Of a stretch of DNA of 64,000 nt, positions 9,457 to 17,565 are shown in pieces. Within the stretch, counting starts at the first letter, position 1; the number at the start of each line of letters is the position of its first letter. The DNA is taken from NCBI GenBank assembly GCA_021786575.1, contig JAJYMY010000002.1:124001-188000 (forward strand). Reading direction: 5' to 3'. Both the position numbers and the translations under genes were made by a program. The DNA comes from an archaeon. GTDB taxonomy: Archaea > Thermoproteota > Nitrososphaeria > Nitrososphaerales > Gagatemarchaeaceae. Under the pieces are notes generated by a model, which searched no databases, was not told the DNA's origin, and saw only the letters and a list, made by a program, of their open reading frames with translations.

Positions 9457-9924
9457 CTACTGATAGGGTCCGTTCTCAAGTGAGCCTTCGCTGTACCGCG
9501 CCATCGCGTTCAGGGTGGCCTCACGGTAGTTCTGCTTCTCGGCCAGCGAACGCGCGATATCTCCCGTCGTGATAATCCCGGTTAGCGTGCCTCCTTGATC
9601 GACTACGACGAGCCTCCTGACCCGGTATCTGGCCATCAACTCTGCTGCTCCTGAAAGGGGGGCATCTGGTCCTATGGTGATTAGTGGCGTAGACATTATG
9701 TCGCGTACGAGAACGTTCTTCGCTTCTATCGACTCAGCCAGCACTTTGGATACCAAGTCTCGTTCTGTCACTATGCCGATGGCCGACCCGCCTTGCGTGA
9801 TTACAGCACAACTCACTCCCTTCTTCGTCATCGCCTTGGCGCAGTCCTTGGCATTGACGTTCAGCTCGACCGTCATGACCCTCTGCGACATCACCTTTGA
9901 GACCGTGGGTTCTACCTGGGTCAT
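9457..9924 (-). CDS. Two-CBS-domain protein
   Basis: 155 residues made almost entirely of a CBS pair. Each repeat ends in a typical strand-helix segment (GSAIGIVTERDLVSKVL and GTLTGIITTGDIARSLA). CBS pairs bind adenine nucleotides and act as regulatory modules. Standalone pairs of this type are common in archaea and no partner is evident. Convergent with the Hsp20 gene (2-nt gap). Confidence 0.88.
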   Translation of the reverse strand: MTQVEPTVSKVMSQRVMTVELNVNAKDCAKAMTKKGVSCAVITQGGSAIGIVTERDLVSKVLAESIEAKNVLVRDIMSTPLITIGPDAPLSGAAELMARYRVRRLVVVDQGGTLTGIITTGDIARSLAEKQNYREATLNAMARYSEGSLENGPYQ

Positions 9925-9968
9925 ATTTCGATGGCAATCAGAGGGATGATATAGGGATTGGGAGCAAG

Positions 9969-10059
9969 TGGACCGGGGGGGAATTGGACCCCCGACCTTG
10001 GGACCCTGAGGGTTCTCCCGCGTGCAAGGCGGGCGTTCGTACCGCTGAACTACCGGCCC
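9969..10059 (-). tRNA. tRNA-Ala (TGC) with a variable-loop insertion
   Basis: On the minus strand the acceptor GGGCCGG pairs with CCGGTCC, the D-arm is gttc-agcggtac-gaac, and the anticodon arm cccgc-cTTGCAc-gcggg reads TGC (Ala). The T-arm is ggggg-tccaatt-ccccc. Between the anticodon stem and T-stem there are 23 nt instead of 5. Removing 17-18 nt restores a standard aggtc variable region. The extra segment can fold as ggg-aga-accc-tca-gggt-ccc-aag, resembling a bulge-helix-bulge substrate at about position 45/46. No CCA is encoded. Confidence 0.88.
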
Positions 10060-10181
10060 ACGCTCGACGACGCTTCTTCCGGGCGTTTTAAACTAGGAGG
10101 GGTCGTCCTCGCGGACTCTGCTACTTCAAGGTGACTCCCGTCATTGCACGCTTATAGAGCATATCAGACGCCCCGGCCGCT

Positions 10182-10273
10182 GGGCTGGTAGCTCAGTCCC
10201 TCACGGGGGGTAGCTTGGCTAGAGCACCCGACTGATAATCGGGAGGCCAAGGGTTCGAATCCCTTCCGGCCCA
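10182..10273 (+). tRNA. tRNA-Ile (GAT) with a D-loop insertion
   Basis: Acceptor GGGCTGG pairs with CCGGCCC. The anticodon arm cccga-ctGATaa-tcggg reads GAT (Ile). The T-arm is aaggg-ttcgaat-ccctt. The D-arm gctc...gagc encloses a loop about 17 nt longer than normal: removal of roughly tccctcacggggggtag leaves a standard cttggctagagc arm. No CCA is encoded. Divergent from tRNA-Ala. Confidence 0.9.
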
Positions 10274-10285
10274 TCTTTCGAACAG

Positions 10286-10597
10286 TTAGTTGACCTTGGC
10301 TTCTATCCGTTCCATCCGCGATTTGATTTCAGCTATGTCTTTGGCCTGATTGAGAAGAGGCACCATCTCTCTTCTCGTCTCTCGTAGCTCATCGGTGATG
10401 CCTTCGACCCCCTTCTCCATCCTGGCTATGCTCTCGCTCTGTTGGTGCAGCAAAAGAACGGTGAGATCCTGAGAGGTCAGCTTCTTTCTGGAGGCTATCC
10501 TCTCGACACCCTTTGCCACCAGATCCGAAATCAAACCCTCTACCACGCCTGCCGTGTTTGAATCACTTCCTTGACTTAAACTTAGCACCCTGTACAA
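10286..10597 (-). CDS. Small coiled-coil protein
   Basis: 103 residues, not recognised. From about residue 20 on, heptad-like repeats (VEGLISDLV, ARMEKGVEGITDELRE, IAEIKSRMERIEAKV) predict a helical coiled coil. There is no Cys and no membrane segment. The end lies 12 nt after tRNA-Ile on the opposite strand. The ATG at 10597 gives a short irregular N-terminus, so an internal start is possible. Confidence 0.55.
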   Translation of the reverse strand: MYRVLSLSQGSDSNTAGVVEGLISDLVAKGVERIASRKKLTSQDLTVLLLHQQSESIARMEKGVEGITDELRETRREMVPLLNQAKDIAEIKSRMERIEAKVN

Positions 10598-11585
10598 AAG
10601 CCGCCCACAATTCGGGGTCTCTCAACTCAGAGGGGGTGGCTGAAAGTATAGCGCACCAGTCTGTGAAGATCAAGCGAAGAACTGGGCCACATGTTCGAGC
10701 CTGGTTCTTAGTCGTAGAAACTTGACGAGTCCCTTCCATCCTGTAAACAGCCCAGAATGAACTCCGATTAACAAAAAAGAGTCTAGTTCCAGCTAATTGT
10801 TGGACTTTCGTAAAATGACCAGAAACGCCACGACGTCATACAGAACATACGTGCACTAAATCACTCCTCCGACTCTGTAACCGCAGGCTGATTGACTTTC
10901 GAAGGGTTTTGTAACTGACGCATTCAGAGCCGTGATAGAACTCGAGGACATTCGAAGAGCTTGTATCAGAGGTCGAATAGCAATAATCCGAAGGCTGGGA
11001 CTTCTACCTAAGGACGGCTAGTTGAAAATCCAACTTCGTGGAACTATCGATGAATCGTCGCCAGATTGCTGCCTGGAACACACTCCCTCATGAATCTCGG
11101 CGCAGGGGGAGGCTCGATTTCACGACATTGGCGCAGTTGTCTAGCACCTTAAGTCGGCCCCGTTGCAGATTCCAGGCTCTTCCACCACGAATTACAAACC
11201 TCGATTACGTGAGATTGGCCGCATGATTCGACAATCTGGACCATTACGGGCCACCTTTCCCGCACTTCCTCGTGCAAGCGGTCAAGACGGCGAGCTAGGT
11301 TCTTCGCGCCACCTTGGTCATGAGTGCTCACTGTGTATGTCGGATGAAAAGCGCGCTGTCGGTGGGAACTACCTGCCTCACGTTACACAAGCAGGTCGTC
11401 GTGTCTAAGGACAATGTGAGACCAAGAGGCTTCGAACCTAGGGCGGCTCGACCGTCATGAGTGACCAACGGTCCGAGCGGAGATTCCGTTGCGTAGAGCT
11501 GCGGCCCCCGGTGCGAACAATTTCCAGGGGCCTCCTTCTCTAGGATGTAACTTCAGGGTGGGAATTAATCATCTCCGTTACGTAA
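10598..11585. other. Gene-poor stretch
   Basis: About 1 kb without a convincing gene on either strand. Open frames are short, lack coding character and conflict with each other. No tRNA or long repeat was seen. It may be a decayed region. Confidence 0.5.
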
Positions 11586-11744
11586 GTGAAAGATGATGGC
11601 GACCACCCAAGGACCCCCAGGCTAGTCCGTGAACATCTCGACTCCATCGAGGGCGCACTGAAAGAGGGAGTGTTTGACGACGACAAGAGGGCCAGGGCTG
11701 ATGCGCTCAAAGCTTATGGGGAGAGCAAACCGTCCCCTTCATGA
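11586..11744 (+). CDS. Possible 52-residue small protein
   Basis: A GTG-started frame encodes a short acidic/basic helical sequence including RLVREHLDSIEGALKEGV and DDDKRARADALKAYGE, which reads like real protein rather than noise. A TATA-like ggaattaatc lies about 25 bp upstream. Not recognised, and its position in a degraded region leaves open that it is a remnant. Confidence 0.4.
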   Translation: MKDDGDHPRTPRLVREHLDSIEGALKEGVFDDDKRARADALKAYGESKPSPS

Positions 11745-12038
11745 AACACAATCGTTCCATGAGCGTTGACCAGGGAGTCCGTACGGCTCATACGATATCA
11801 TATCATTGCGCCTCCTTCCGCTTGTTGTGTTTGTGTCATCGTGTCATCCAAGTGTCGGGATTAAGGCCCCCCAGATTCCCCGTCCGCCCTCTGATGCCTC
11901 TCGCGCGGAAGGAGCTCTCCGGGCTCTGAACGAAAGTCTAGCCAATCCCTCCATGACAAGAGGTGCTCGATCCACACGATTACATGTGCGCCGTTACTTG
12001 AGGCGGCGAAGGATGCTGGTTTGGAATCGCGCGTGATG

Positions 12039-12278
12039 CTACCAGGGTCGCCGCTTCGTGATGTACTCGACCCATCGGTTGCTGCAGAGCCGGCACTCGT
12101 GTTCGACTCTGTAGGAATACACCCACACCGAAAATGGTTCTTTGATCTGGACCCCTCCTCCAGTTACCCAGCTCGCCTTCGACAGCTCAACCTTCTCGGT
12201 GGAAATCTTCTCGTTTCGCAGGACCCGTTTGCGAGACCTCACGTGGCACTTCGGGCACGTATGGTAGTACCATCCCAT
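12039..12278 (-). CDS. Small double-CxxC zinc-ribbon protein
   Basis: 79 residues from the ATG at 12278 (MGWYYHTCPKCHVRSRK). Two pairs of Cys, CPKC near the N-terminus and CRLC in EHECRLCSNRWVEY near the C-terminus, would bind one zinc. The middle has alternating strands as in zinc ribbons. The frame is open to 12359, but the extra 27 residues look non-coding. Function unknown; nucleic-acid binding is a guess from the fold only. Confidence 0.6.
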   Translation of the reverse strand: MGWYYHTCPKCHVRSRKRVLRNEKISTEKVELSKASWVTGGGVQIKEPFSVWVYSYRVEHECRLCSNRWVEYITKRRPW

Positions 12279-12494
12279 GGCACCATTACTAGAGACTGTG
12301 TCCCCTTCAACCTTCCGCCCTGGTGTCTTCCAGCCGTCCCCCCCGGAGCGGCTTGGCACTGAAGAAGCGCCAGCGGCCGTCCAAAAAGGGTGCGACCCGT
12401 GGAACTCACCGCCGACCTTGCCGCACTATGGCGTCTATATTCTACCCATTGAATTCATTCGAGAAGCAATTTAGCGAGGCTCGCTATCATCGGG

Positions 12495-12809
12495 TTGATG
12501 CAATCACAAAGAACTGGCGGTCCCAGTGACGTGACTCCCCAAGGGATCTTGGCTGACCAGAGCCTTTTCGCCTTGCTCGCCCTTGTCGGCTCGAGGCGGA
12601 TGGACACGGGGGCCTTCCGGAGGCGTACTGGGCTCAACCCTACGGCTTTCGACCGGCTCCTCGGGCAGCTTGAGCGCGAGTACCTAGTCGATTTCGTATC
12701 GACCATAGGAACTCATCGCACGGAGGAAGAGGTCGTGTTGACAGAGCGAGACGAGGTCCTGCTCTTGAATATGCTGGAAAGAACTTGTGAGCTACCAGAG
12801 CTGCGCTGA
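12495..12809 (+). CDS. Small winged-helix protein
   Basis: 104 residues. After an irregular N-terminus, DQSLFALLALVGSRRMDTGAF, RRTGLNPTAFDRLLGQLEREYLVDFV and a wing-like THRTEEEVVLTERDEVLL fit a winged helix-turn-helix of the MarR/ArsR type. The first 15-20 residues may not be translated. Ends 18 nt before the convergent PhoU-type gene. Confidence 0.6.
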   Translation: MMQSQRTGGPSDVTPQGILADQSLFALLALVGSRRMDTGAFRRRTGLNPTAFDRLLGQLEREYLVDFVSTIGTHRTEEEVVLTERDEVLLLNMLERTCELPELR

Positions 12810-12826
12810 GTCCTCACCAGGCCACT

Positions 12827-13867
12827 TCATATCACCTGGGGCTCCGCGACAGTGAGGTCAATAGCAATCTCAGCAATGTCTGACCCATATTCCGCGGTCC
12901 TCCGTATGCTCTCGAGCATAAGCTTCGCGGAGGCGACCTGCGTTCCACTCATCCTTGGCGCAAGCATCTCACCGCTAATCTTCTCTTCCATCTGCAAGAC
13001 CTCCTTCGACTTGGCGATTGCCTCCTCTGCCAGCTTGCCATCGAGGCGGATCAGAGAGGTAATGGAGGTGTCAAACACTTTCTTGGAGAGCGCCGTTGTT
13101 TCCTGAATCTTCTTGACCACTTGCTCGGGGAGCGCGCGTAGGTTTTCCGCTTCGGCGGCTATTCCGGCAGCGTGGTCTGCTACCCTCTCGACATTCTTGA
13201 CGGCCAGCCTATACCCCAGACAGTCTCTCGTTGATGTCAACCCTATCTCCTGAATCACTGACCTGTCCCTCACGGCTATGTTGAGCTGTCTGAGCAGGAA
13301 GTGGTAGAATCTATCGACCTCGTCATCGCGTTCTATGACCTCTTCCGAAGCATCTTTGCTCCCTCCCTGTAGGACACTGACCGCGTCCGTCAGCATACCA
13401 CCCGCGATGATGGCCATCCTTTCGAGGCCCTTCTTCAGCGGAAGGTCAATGTAACCGGAAAGACATTGTGTTAGAATCCCCCTTGGTGACTCCTCGATTA
13501 TCTCCACACCGACCAGCTTCCGCCTTATCCCTTCCCTGATGAAACCACGAAGTCCAGAGTCGGGCTTACCTAGGGCCACCATGATGGTATCATAACCGGC
13601 CAGGTAATACGAAATGAAGTGTCGCAGCAGGAAGTCCTTGTCGAACCCCTGCGCTGATTCCACGGTGGCCCCTGATTTGGACGCAGGGCGCAAGTCTCTC
13701 CTTGGAACAATAAGGAGCGAAGAATCAGACTGCACAAGCACGGCCACCGGGTCCTTCGCCCTCAATCCAACGTCGTTCACCCAACTCTTCGGAAGAGAGA
13801 CCACAAAGCTGTCCCCCCCTGTCTTCTGTACCTTCCTGAAGTCATGCCTTCTAGGTTCGGCTTTCAA
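12827..13867 (-). CDS. AbrB-PhoU fusion regulator
   Basis: 346 residues. The N-terminus (KVQKTGGDSFVVSLPKSWVNDVGL) is a SpoVT/AbrB-type DNA-binding strand pair. The rest is helical and contains PhoU-like repeats (ERMAIIAGGMLTDAVSVL, CLGYRLAVKNVERVADHAAGIA, and a final helix with ERIRRTAEYGSDIAEIAIDL-like spacing). Archaeal proteins of this layout are annotated as phosphate-uptake regulators. No pst transporter is nearby, so the target is unknown. A tatatactac TATA-like element lies about 25 bp upstream of the ATG. Confidence 0.88.
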   Translation of the reverse strand: MKAEPRRHDFRKVQKTGGDSFVVSLPKSWVNDVGLRAKDPVAVLVQSDSSLLIVPRRDLRPASKSGATVESAQGFDKDFLLRHFISYYLAGYDTIMVALGKPDSGLRGFIREGIRRKLVGVEIIEESPRGILTQCLSGYIDLPLKKGLERMAIIAGGMLTDAVSVLQGGSKDASEEVIERDDEVDRFYHFLLRQLNIAVRDRSVIQEIGLTSTRDCLGYRLAVKNVERVADHAAGIAAEAENLRALPEQVVKKIQETTALSKKVFDTSITSLIRLDGKLAEEAIAKSKEVLQMEEKISGEMLAPRMSGTQVASAKLMLESIRRTAEYGSDIAEIAIDLTVAEPQVI

Positions 13868-14439
13868 ATCACATTGGTGGCAAGCGAATTGCTACTATAT
13901 ACTACTTGCCCTAATCACATGTGGCCATTGGGAAGAGATAACTCGTATCATACTGAGTCTGATGGACTCCGTATGGTGAAGCGGTCGTAACCGAGTCGGA
14001 CAATCGCGGAGCACTGGCCAGCCGCGCCTGACCTCAGGTTCGGGGTATACTCTGAAATCACATACAGCCCTTCGGATACGGGCGAGATGTGCTCGACATC
14101 GTAGGTGCCCTTGAGACCTCTGAAAAAGCCGAGGGAGTGCGGTCACGCATCGGTAGCGGCGACCGGTTTTAGGATGCGCGTATTGATCAAACGCCCATCG
14201 AAGACTTCGGCTGGAAGACTGCAGAGCATGCAAGAAGATTCCATTCCTCGATGGCACGGTCGACTCGACCTAAAGTGAGGTCAAAGGGGGCGTTTCAGGA
14301 ACGACCTGACTGAGGGGCGAGTTTTTCTCCCTGCCGATACTAGATTCTAGGAACGCGTCGACGGCCTTGCTGCCCTACGTTAGCAATCCTGGCTGGTGCT
14401 TGTCTATCGGCGCTAAACCTGCCGCTCGACTTACCAAAG
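13868..14439. other. Intergenic stretch without a clear gene
   Basis: The first 40 bp hold the AbrB-PhoU promoter. The remaining 500 bp contain only short frames. The longest (minus strand, about 120 codons) is Arg-rich noise, and a plus-strand remnant near 14080-14170 is too short and lacks a promoter. Confidence 0.5.
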
Positions 14440-15234
14440 TCATCTTCGTAGAACTATCACCTTCGTCACCTCCTTCCCTGCCATTATGGAGACCTTCTCG
14501 CCCATCGCGACTTTTATCCCCGCCCGTCTGTCTGTGACCCCGAAGAGCCGCGCGTCAGCCTCCCTGAACAGTGAAATCTCTATCTTACTCCCCCAGGGGA
14601 CTGTGTATCTCAGGGGGTGAATTCCGACGCCGAGCCTTTCAGTGTAAGTCGGTGTGATGTGGCATATCCCCACTTCGTCCCTCCCTATATGAGCGAAGGC
14701 AGAAGGCTCGAGCACTTTCCCCTCGATTCTGTCGACATAGGAGTAATAGCCTGTGGCGCCAGCCCTCGTGGCGACCACGACGCCATCAGCTATCGCCGCC
14801 TCTTCGAACTCTGTCCCCTTGCCTGACACCCTCAGCTTATAGCGGAGGCAGCTCCCTTCAGCCCCCCTCTGAAGGTAAACATCAGTGAACACCTCCCCAA
14901 GCACCCTTGTCCCCTTGAGGACCCTCAACCGCCGATGCGCATCGATGTCGTAGTCATGGGCCTTGATGGCCGCCAACGCCTCGGGGAGCTCGTCGAGGAC
15001 GGTCTGGGCGAGACGAGCTTTGGATCCGATTGCGCCTTTCGATCGCACGCCTACGAAGAGCAGCGGGATACTCTCCGTACGCCCGTACCTGCTGAATCGC
15101 CCATCGCCCCCCACGACGATTCCAAAGTCACCATCGGTCCTCACCACTTCTATCCCTGCTTTCAGGACTAGCCTCCTCAACTCTCCTGGCGCGACTTTGG
15201 GGGGCCCGCCGTCCAACAGGAGAACCGCCTTCAC
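14440..15234 (-). CDS. nadK: NAD kinase
   Basis: ATP-dependent kinase that makes NADP+. 264 residues, family length. The catalytic GGDG motif is in GIVVGGDGRFSRYG (about residue 45), and the NAD-binding segment TRAGATGYYSYVDRIEG (about 155-171) corresponds to the usual TPTGSTAYSLSAGGP. ATG start. The 3' end of the upstream DUF72 gene is followed almost directly, with a 4-nt overlap at 15231-15234, suggesting co-transcription. Confidence 0.88.
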   Translation of the reverse strand: MKAVLLLDGGPPKVAPGELRRLVLKAGIEVVRTDGDFGIVVGGDGRFSRYGRTESIPLLFVGVRSKGAIGSKARLAQTVLDELPEALAAIKAHDYDIDAHRRLRVLKGTRVLGEVFTDVYLQRGAEGSCLRYKLRVSGKGTEFEEAAIADGVVVATRAGATGYYSYVDRIEGKVLEPSAFAHIGRDEVGICHITPTYTERLGVGIHPLRYTVPWGSKIEISLFREADARLFGVTDRRAGIKVAMGEKVSIMAGKEVTKVIVLRR

Positions 15235-16091
15235 CTGTCGCTCGCCTCGCCGACGAACTCAAGCATGCTCCCTTCGCCCGCGTCTCTCTTCCCCGTCATG
15301 ATGAACTTAGTCGCCTTGGTTCTTGCCTCATCTTGAAGGAGCGTTGACATTCCGAGCTTCTCAATCATCTTGAGCGAATTCTCCACGGCGAATCCCTTGA
15401 AGTGATTGTTGAAGTATCCGAACGTCTTCTTCACTCTGGACGTGACATTTTTCACCCTCGGGACCCAGGCGTCGAGCTCCTCGTCGGAGTACCTATAGTT
15501 ATACCACGGCCTGTTCCCCCTTCCATGCCATCTGATGAAGGCGAAGTCAGCCGTCACCACCGTTTCTGGGGGAAGTAGGGGCTCATCCACGATTACGTTT
15601 GCTATATTTCGGTCCAGAAGATACGACCAGACATCCTCTCTAATCCACGAGGGGTGCCGGAACTCCACCGCGAACATGACGTCTTCAGGGACCCTATCGA
15701 AGAACCCCTTCAACTTCTCGAAGTCGTCCTGGAAGGTGCAGCTCGGAGGTAGCTGCACCAATATGGGCCCCAGCTTCCCCATTGCAATGAGTGGCCTCAA
15801 CAGGCCAAGAAACCTGACCAGGTCCGCCTCGACCCCCTGAGACAGATTCAGTTTCTTGTCATGGGTGAGCTGCCTGGGGAGCTTCACGGAGAACACGAAG
15901 TTCTCGGGAGTATATCTCGCCCACCCGAGCACCATCCCCTTCGAGGGGAAGGCGTAGAATGTGGAATCGACTTCCACCGTGTCGTAGAGCTTGGAATAAT
16001 AGGAAAGTTTGTTGACTGAGGTGTTAGGATAGAACGCTCCATTCCATTCATTATATGACCAGCCGGAAGTCCCAACGAGAGTTTTGGTCAA
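15231..16091 (-). CDS. DUF72 family protein
   Basis: 287 residues with a TIM-barrel-like DUF72 pattern: LVGTSGWSYNEWNGAFYP at the N-terminus, EVDSTFYAFPSKGMVLGWA, FVFSVKLPRQLTHDKKL, LPPSCTFQDD, FAVEFRHPSWI and a final FGYFNNHFKGFAVENSLKM. Biochemical role unknown. The frame stays open to 16361, but that extension reads across folE2 in another frame. TTG at 16091 is chosen because a TATA (gatttaaatc) lies 26-35 bp upstream and the protein then starts at the family N-terminus. Confidence 0.88.
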   Translation of the reverse strand: MTKTLVGTSGWSYNEWNGAFYPNTSVNKLSYYSKLYDTVEVDSTFYAFPSKGMVLGWARYTPENFVFSVKLPRQLTHDKKLNLSQGVEADLVRFLGLLRPLIAMGKLGPILVQLPPSCTFQDDFEKLKGFFDRVPEDVMFAVEFRHPSWIREDVWSYLLDRNIANVIVDEPLLPPETVVTADFAFIRWHGRGNRPWYNYRYSDEELDAWVPRVKNVTSRVKKTFGYFNNHFKGFAVENSLKMIEKLGMSTLLQDEARTKATKFIMTGKRDAGEGSMLEFVGEASDR

Positions 16092-16116
16092 CCGGGCCGG
16101 CTGCGAGCCCCTTCTC

Positions 16117-16126
16117 GATTTAAATC
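16117..16126 (-). promoter_or_regulatory. TATA box of the DUF72 gene
   Basis: The palindromic gatttaaatc sits 26-35 bp upstream of the TTG at 16091 and supports that start over the longer open frame. It lies just outside the 3' end of folE2. Confidence 0.5.
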
Positions 16127-16138
16127 TGGGGTTCGTCT

Positions 16139-16885
16139 CTAGATGAGGGGCATCCAGCCAGGCCGCGCCGACCAAGTGGCTACTGCGTCGTGCGCGTGTA
16201 TCGACTCGAAGCACTTTCCACTTATGTAAAGGGCATTCGGGAACCTGCTGACGCACTCCCTGACGATGTCCTCTGCGAACTTCGGGTTCGCCTGCGCCTC
16301 CAGGATTTTCTTCGCTTCGTCCAGCCTCTTCATGTACTCCACGGGGGCGGCGGAGAAGCATTCTGTGATTCTCCCCACGACACCAATGGAGTCGAGGGGC
16401 CTCTCACTCTTCAGAACGACCGTCAGCTGGGCCCTCTGCATGTGCCCTATGCCAATCATCTTCTTTGAGCATGGGCACGCCGTCATCCCGTCCACCATGT
16501 ATCTGTATGTGAGAGAGCCTCGCTGAGTGGCCCTCATAGTGACCTTCGCGAACTGGTCTTCAAAGGGGAGTTCGAAGCTTGCGGTGACGCTGGAACCCGG
16601 CTGCGTCTGGTTCACCTCTTTGCATATCCATCGGAGCCATTGTTCCATCCCCCTTGGCTTCCTGCTGCTAGCGGCCTTGACGAGCCGGCTCATGTGTACC
16701 CCCCTGTGCACGCCGGTCGAAGTCTGAATGGAAAGCTCGACTGGCATTGAGAAATTACCCAATCTACCGATTACCCTGAGGTTGGCAATGCCGGCAACAA
16801 CCGGTAGCTGAGATAACTCCGCCTGCACGTCCGCCGTCGCATCAATGAGGTCCAGGGCGTCGGTCGCCCTATCCTGTTGTCGCAA
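16139..16885 (-). CDS. folE2: GTP cyclohydrolase IB (FolE2/MptA type)
   Basis: Opens GTP to give a dihydroneopterin product. In archaea it feeds pterin or 7-deazaguanine synthesis. 248 residues. TGVHRGVHMSRLVKA carries the metal-binding His pair and GMTACPCSKKMIGIG the conserved Cys motif of class IB enzymes. The neighbouring queD and queC genes on the same strand suggest that here it supplies preQ0 for archaeosine. MptA makes a 2',3'-cyclic phosphate product in methanogens, and sequence alone cannot decide between the two activities. ATG at 16885, 27 nt after queC. Confidence 0.9.
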   Translation of the reverse strand: MRQQDRATDALDLIDATADVQAELSQLPVVAGIANLRVIGRLGNFSMPVELSIQTSTGVHRGVHMSRLVKAASSRKPRGMEQWLRWICKEVNQTQPGSSVTASFELPFEDQFAKVTMRATQRGSLTYRYMVDGMTACPCSKKMIGIGHMQRAQLTVVLKSERPLDSIGVVGRITECFSAAPVEYMKRLDEAKKILEAQANPKFAEDIVRECVSRFPNALYISGKCFESIHAHDAVATWSARPGWMPLI

Positions 16886-16911
16886 TGATTCTCGAATCTC
16901 CTGGCCACCCC

Positions 16912-17565
16912 TTAAGTAACTTTTCGTCCTCTCGGCGCGAGTGGATCTACGACACCTGCTTCATTGAATGACGCCCTCCTTGAGAGGCATCCTGCGCATT
17001 CCCAACAGTGCATCCTGTGATCTCGGTGGCAGCTCCATGTGAGTTCAAGGGGCACCCCCCTCGCGCTCGCCAGTTTTACCACAGTGGGTTTGGTCAGGCG
17101 CCGGAGAGGGCGAAGCAGTTTGAGGTTCAGTTCCCTCAGAATCGGGGACCCGATGCGGAATGCCTTCTCTAGTGAAGTGAAGAACTCAGGGCTCACGTCC
17201 GCGAAGACCGCTGTGTCATCCATATTGTGTCCTCCTATTATGGCCGACGCCCTGACCTCTTCAGCGTACGACGCAGCGAAAGAGTAGAACACGCCATTCC
17301 GGAGCGGGATGTAGGTAGGCGGGAGGCCCTCGAAGTTGGTTCCAGGGATGTCTGCCGCCTCCCTAAGGTCGGGGAGGTTCACGAACCGGTGCTCGGCTAT
17401 ATCCGCCCAGGACGCTACGGCCCTTGCAGACCGAAGTTCACTGGCCGCTACCCCGTGGTACATGAAGGTGAGCGCTCTCAGGTTGTACGCCTCCTTGGCC
17501 AGGACGAGTGCTGTGGCAGAGTCTATCCCACCCGAGAGGAGGACTACCGCTTCTTTCGTCTCGAT
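16912..17565 (-). CDS. queC: 7-cyano-7-deazaguanine synthase, no standard start codon
   Basis: ATP-dependent PP-loop enzyme converting carboxy-deazaguanine to preQ0, the archaeosine precursor. The PP-loop LLSGGIDSATALVLAK is at the N-terminus, IIGGHNMDD in the middle, and the zinc Cys cluster C-x7-C-x2-C-x2-C (SCHRDHRMHCWECAGC) near the end. The frame contains no ATG, GTG or TTG before the PP-loop for well over 50 codons; the first usual start (17463) would delete the PP-loop. An ATC codon at 17563-17565 stands exactly where family proteins begin (ETKEAVVLLSGG follows), overlapping the end of queD by 22 nt. A sequencing indel is the alternative. Confidence 0.85.
   Translation of the reverse strand: METKEAVVLLSGGIDSATALVLAKEAYNLRALTFMYHGVAASELRSARAVASWADIAEHRFVNLPDLREAADIPGTNFEGLPPTYIPLRNGVFYSFAASYAEEVRASAIIGGHNMDDTAVFADVSPEFFTSLEKAFRIGSPILRELNLKLLRPLRRLTKPTVVKLASARGVPLELTWSCHRDHRMHCWECAGCLSRRASFNEAGVVDPLAPRGRKVT

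Noticed and set aside
13895-14257. 120-codon minus-strand frame and a plus-strand remnant near 14080-14170
   Set aside because: No promoter, Arg-rich or too short, no family pattern.
16092-16361. N-terminal extension of the DUF72 gene
   Set aside because: Overlaps folE2 in another frame; the TATA box at 16117 supports the shorter start.
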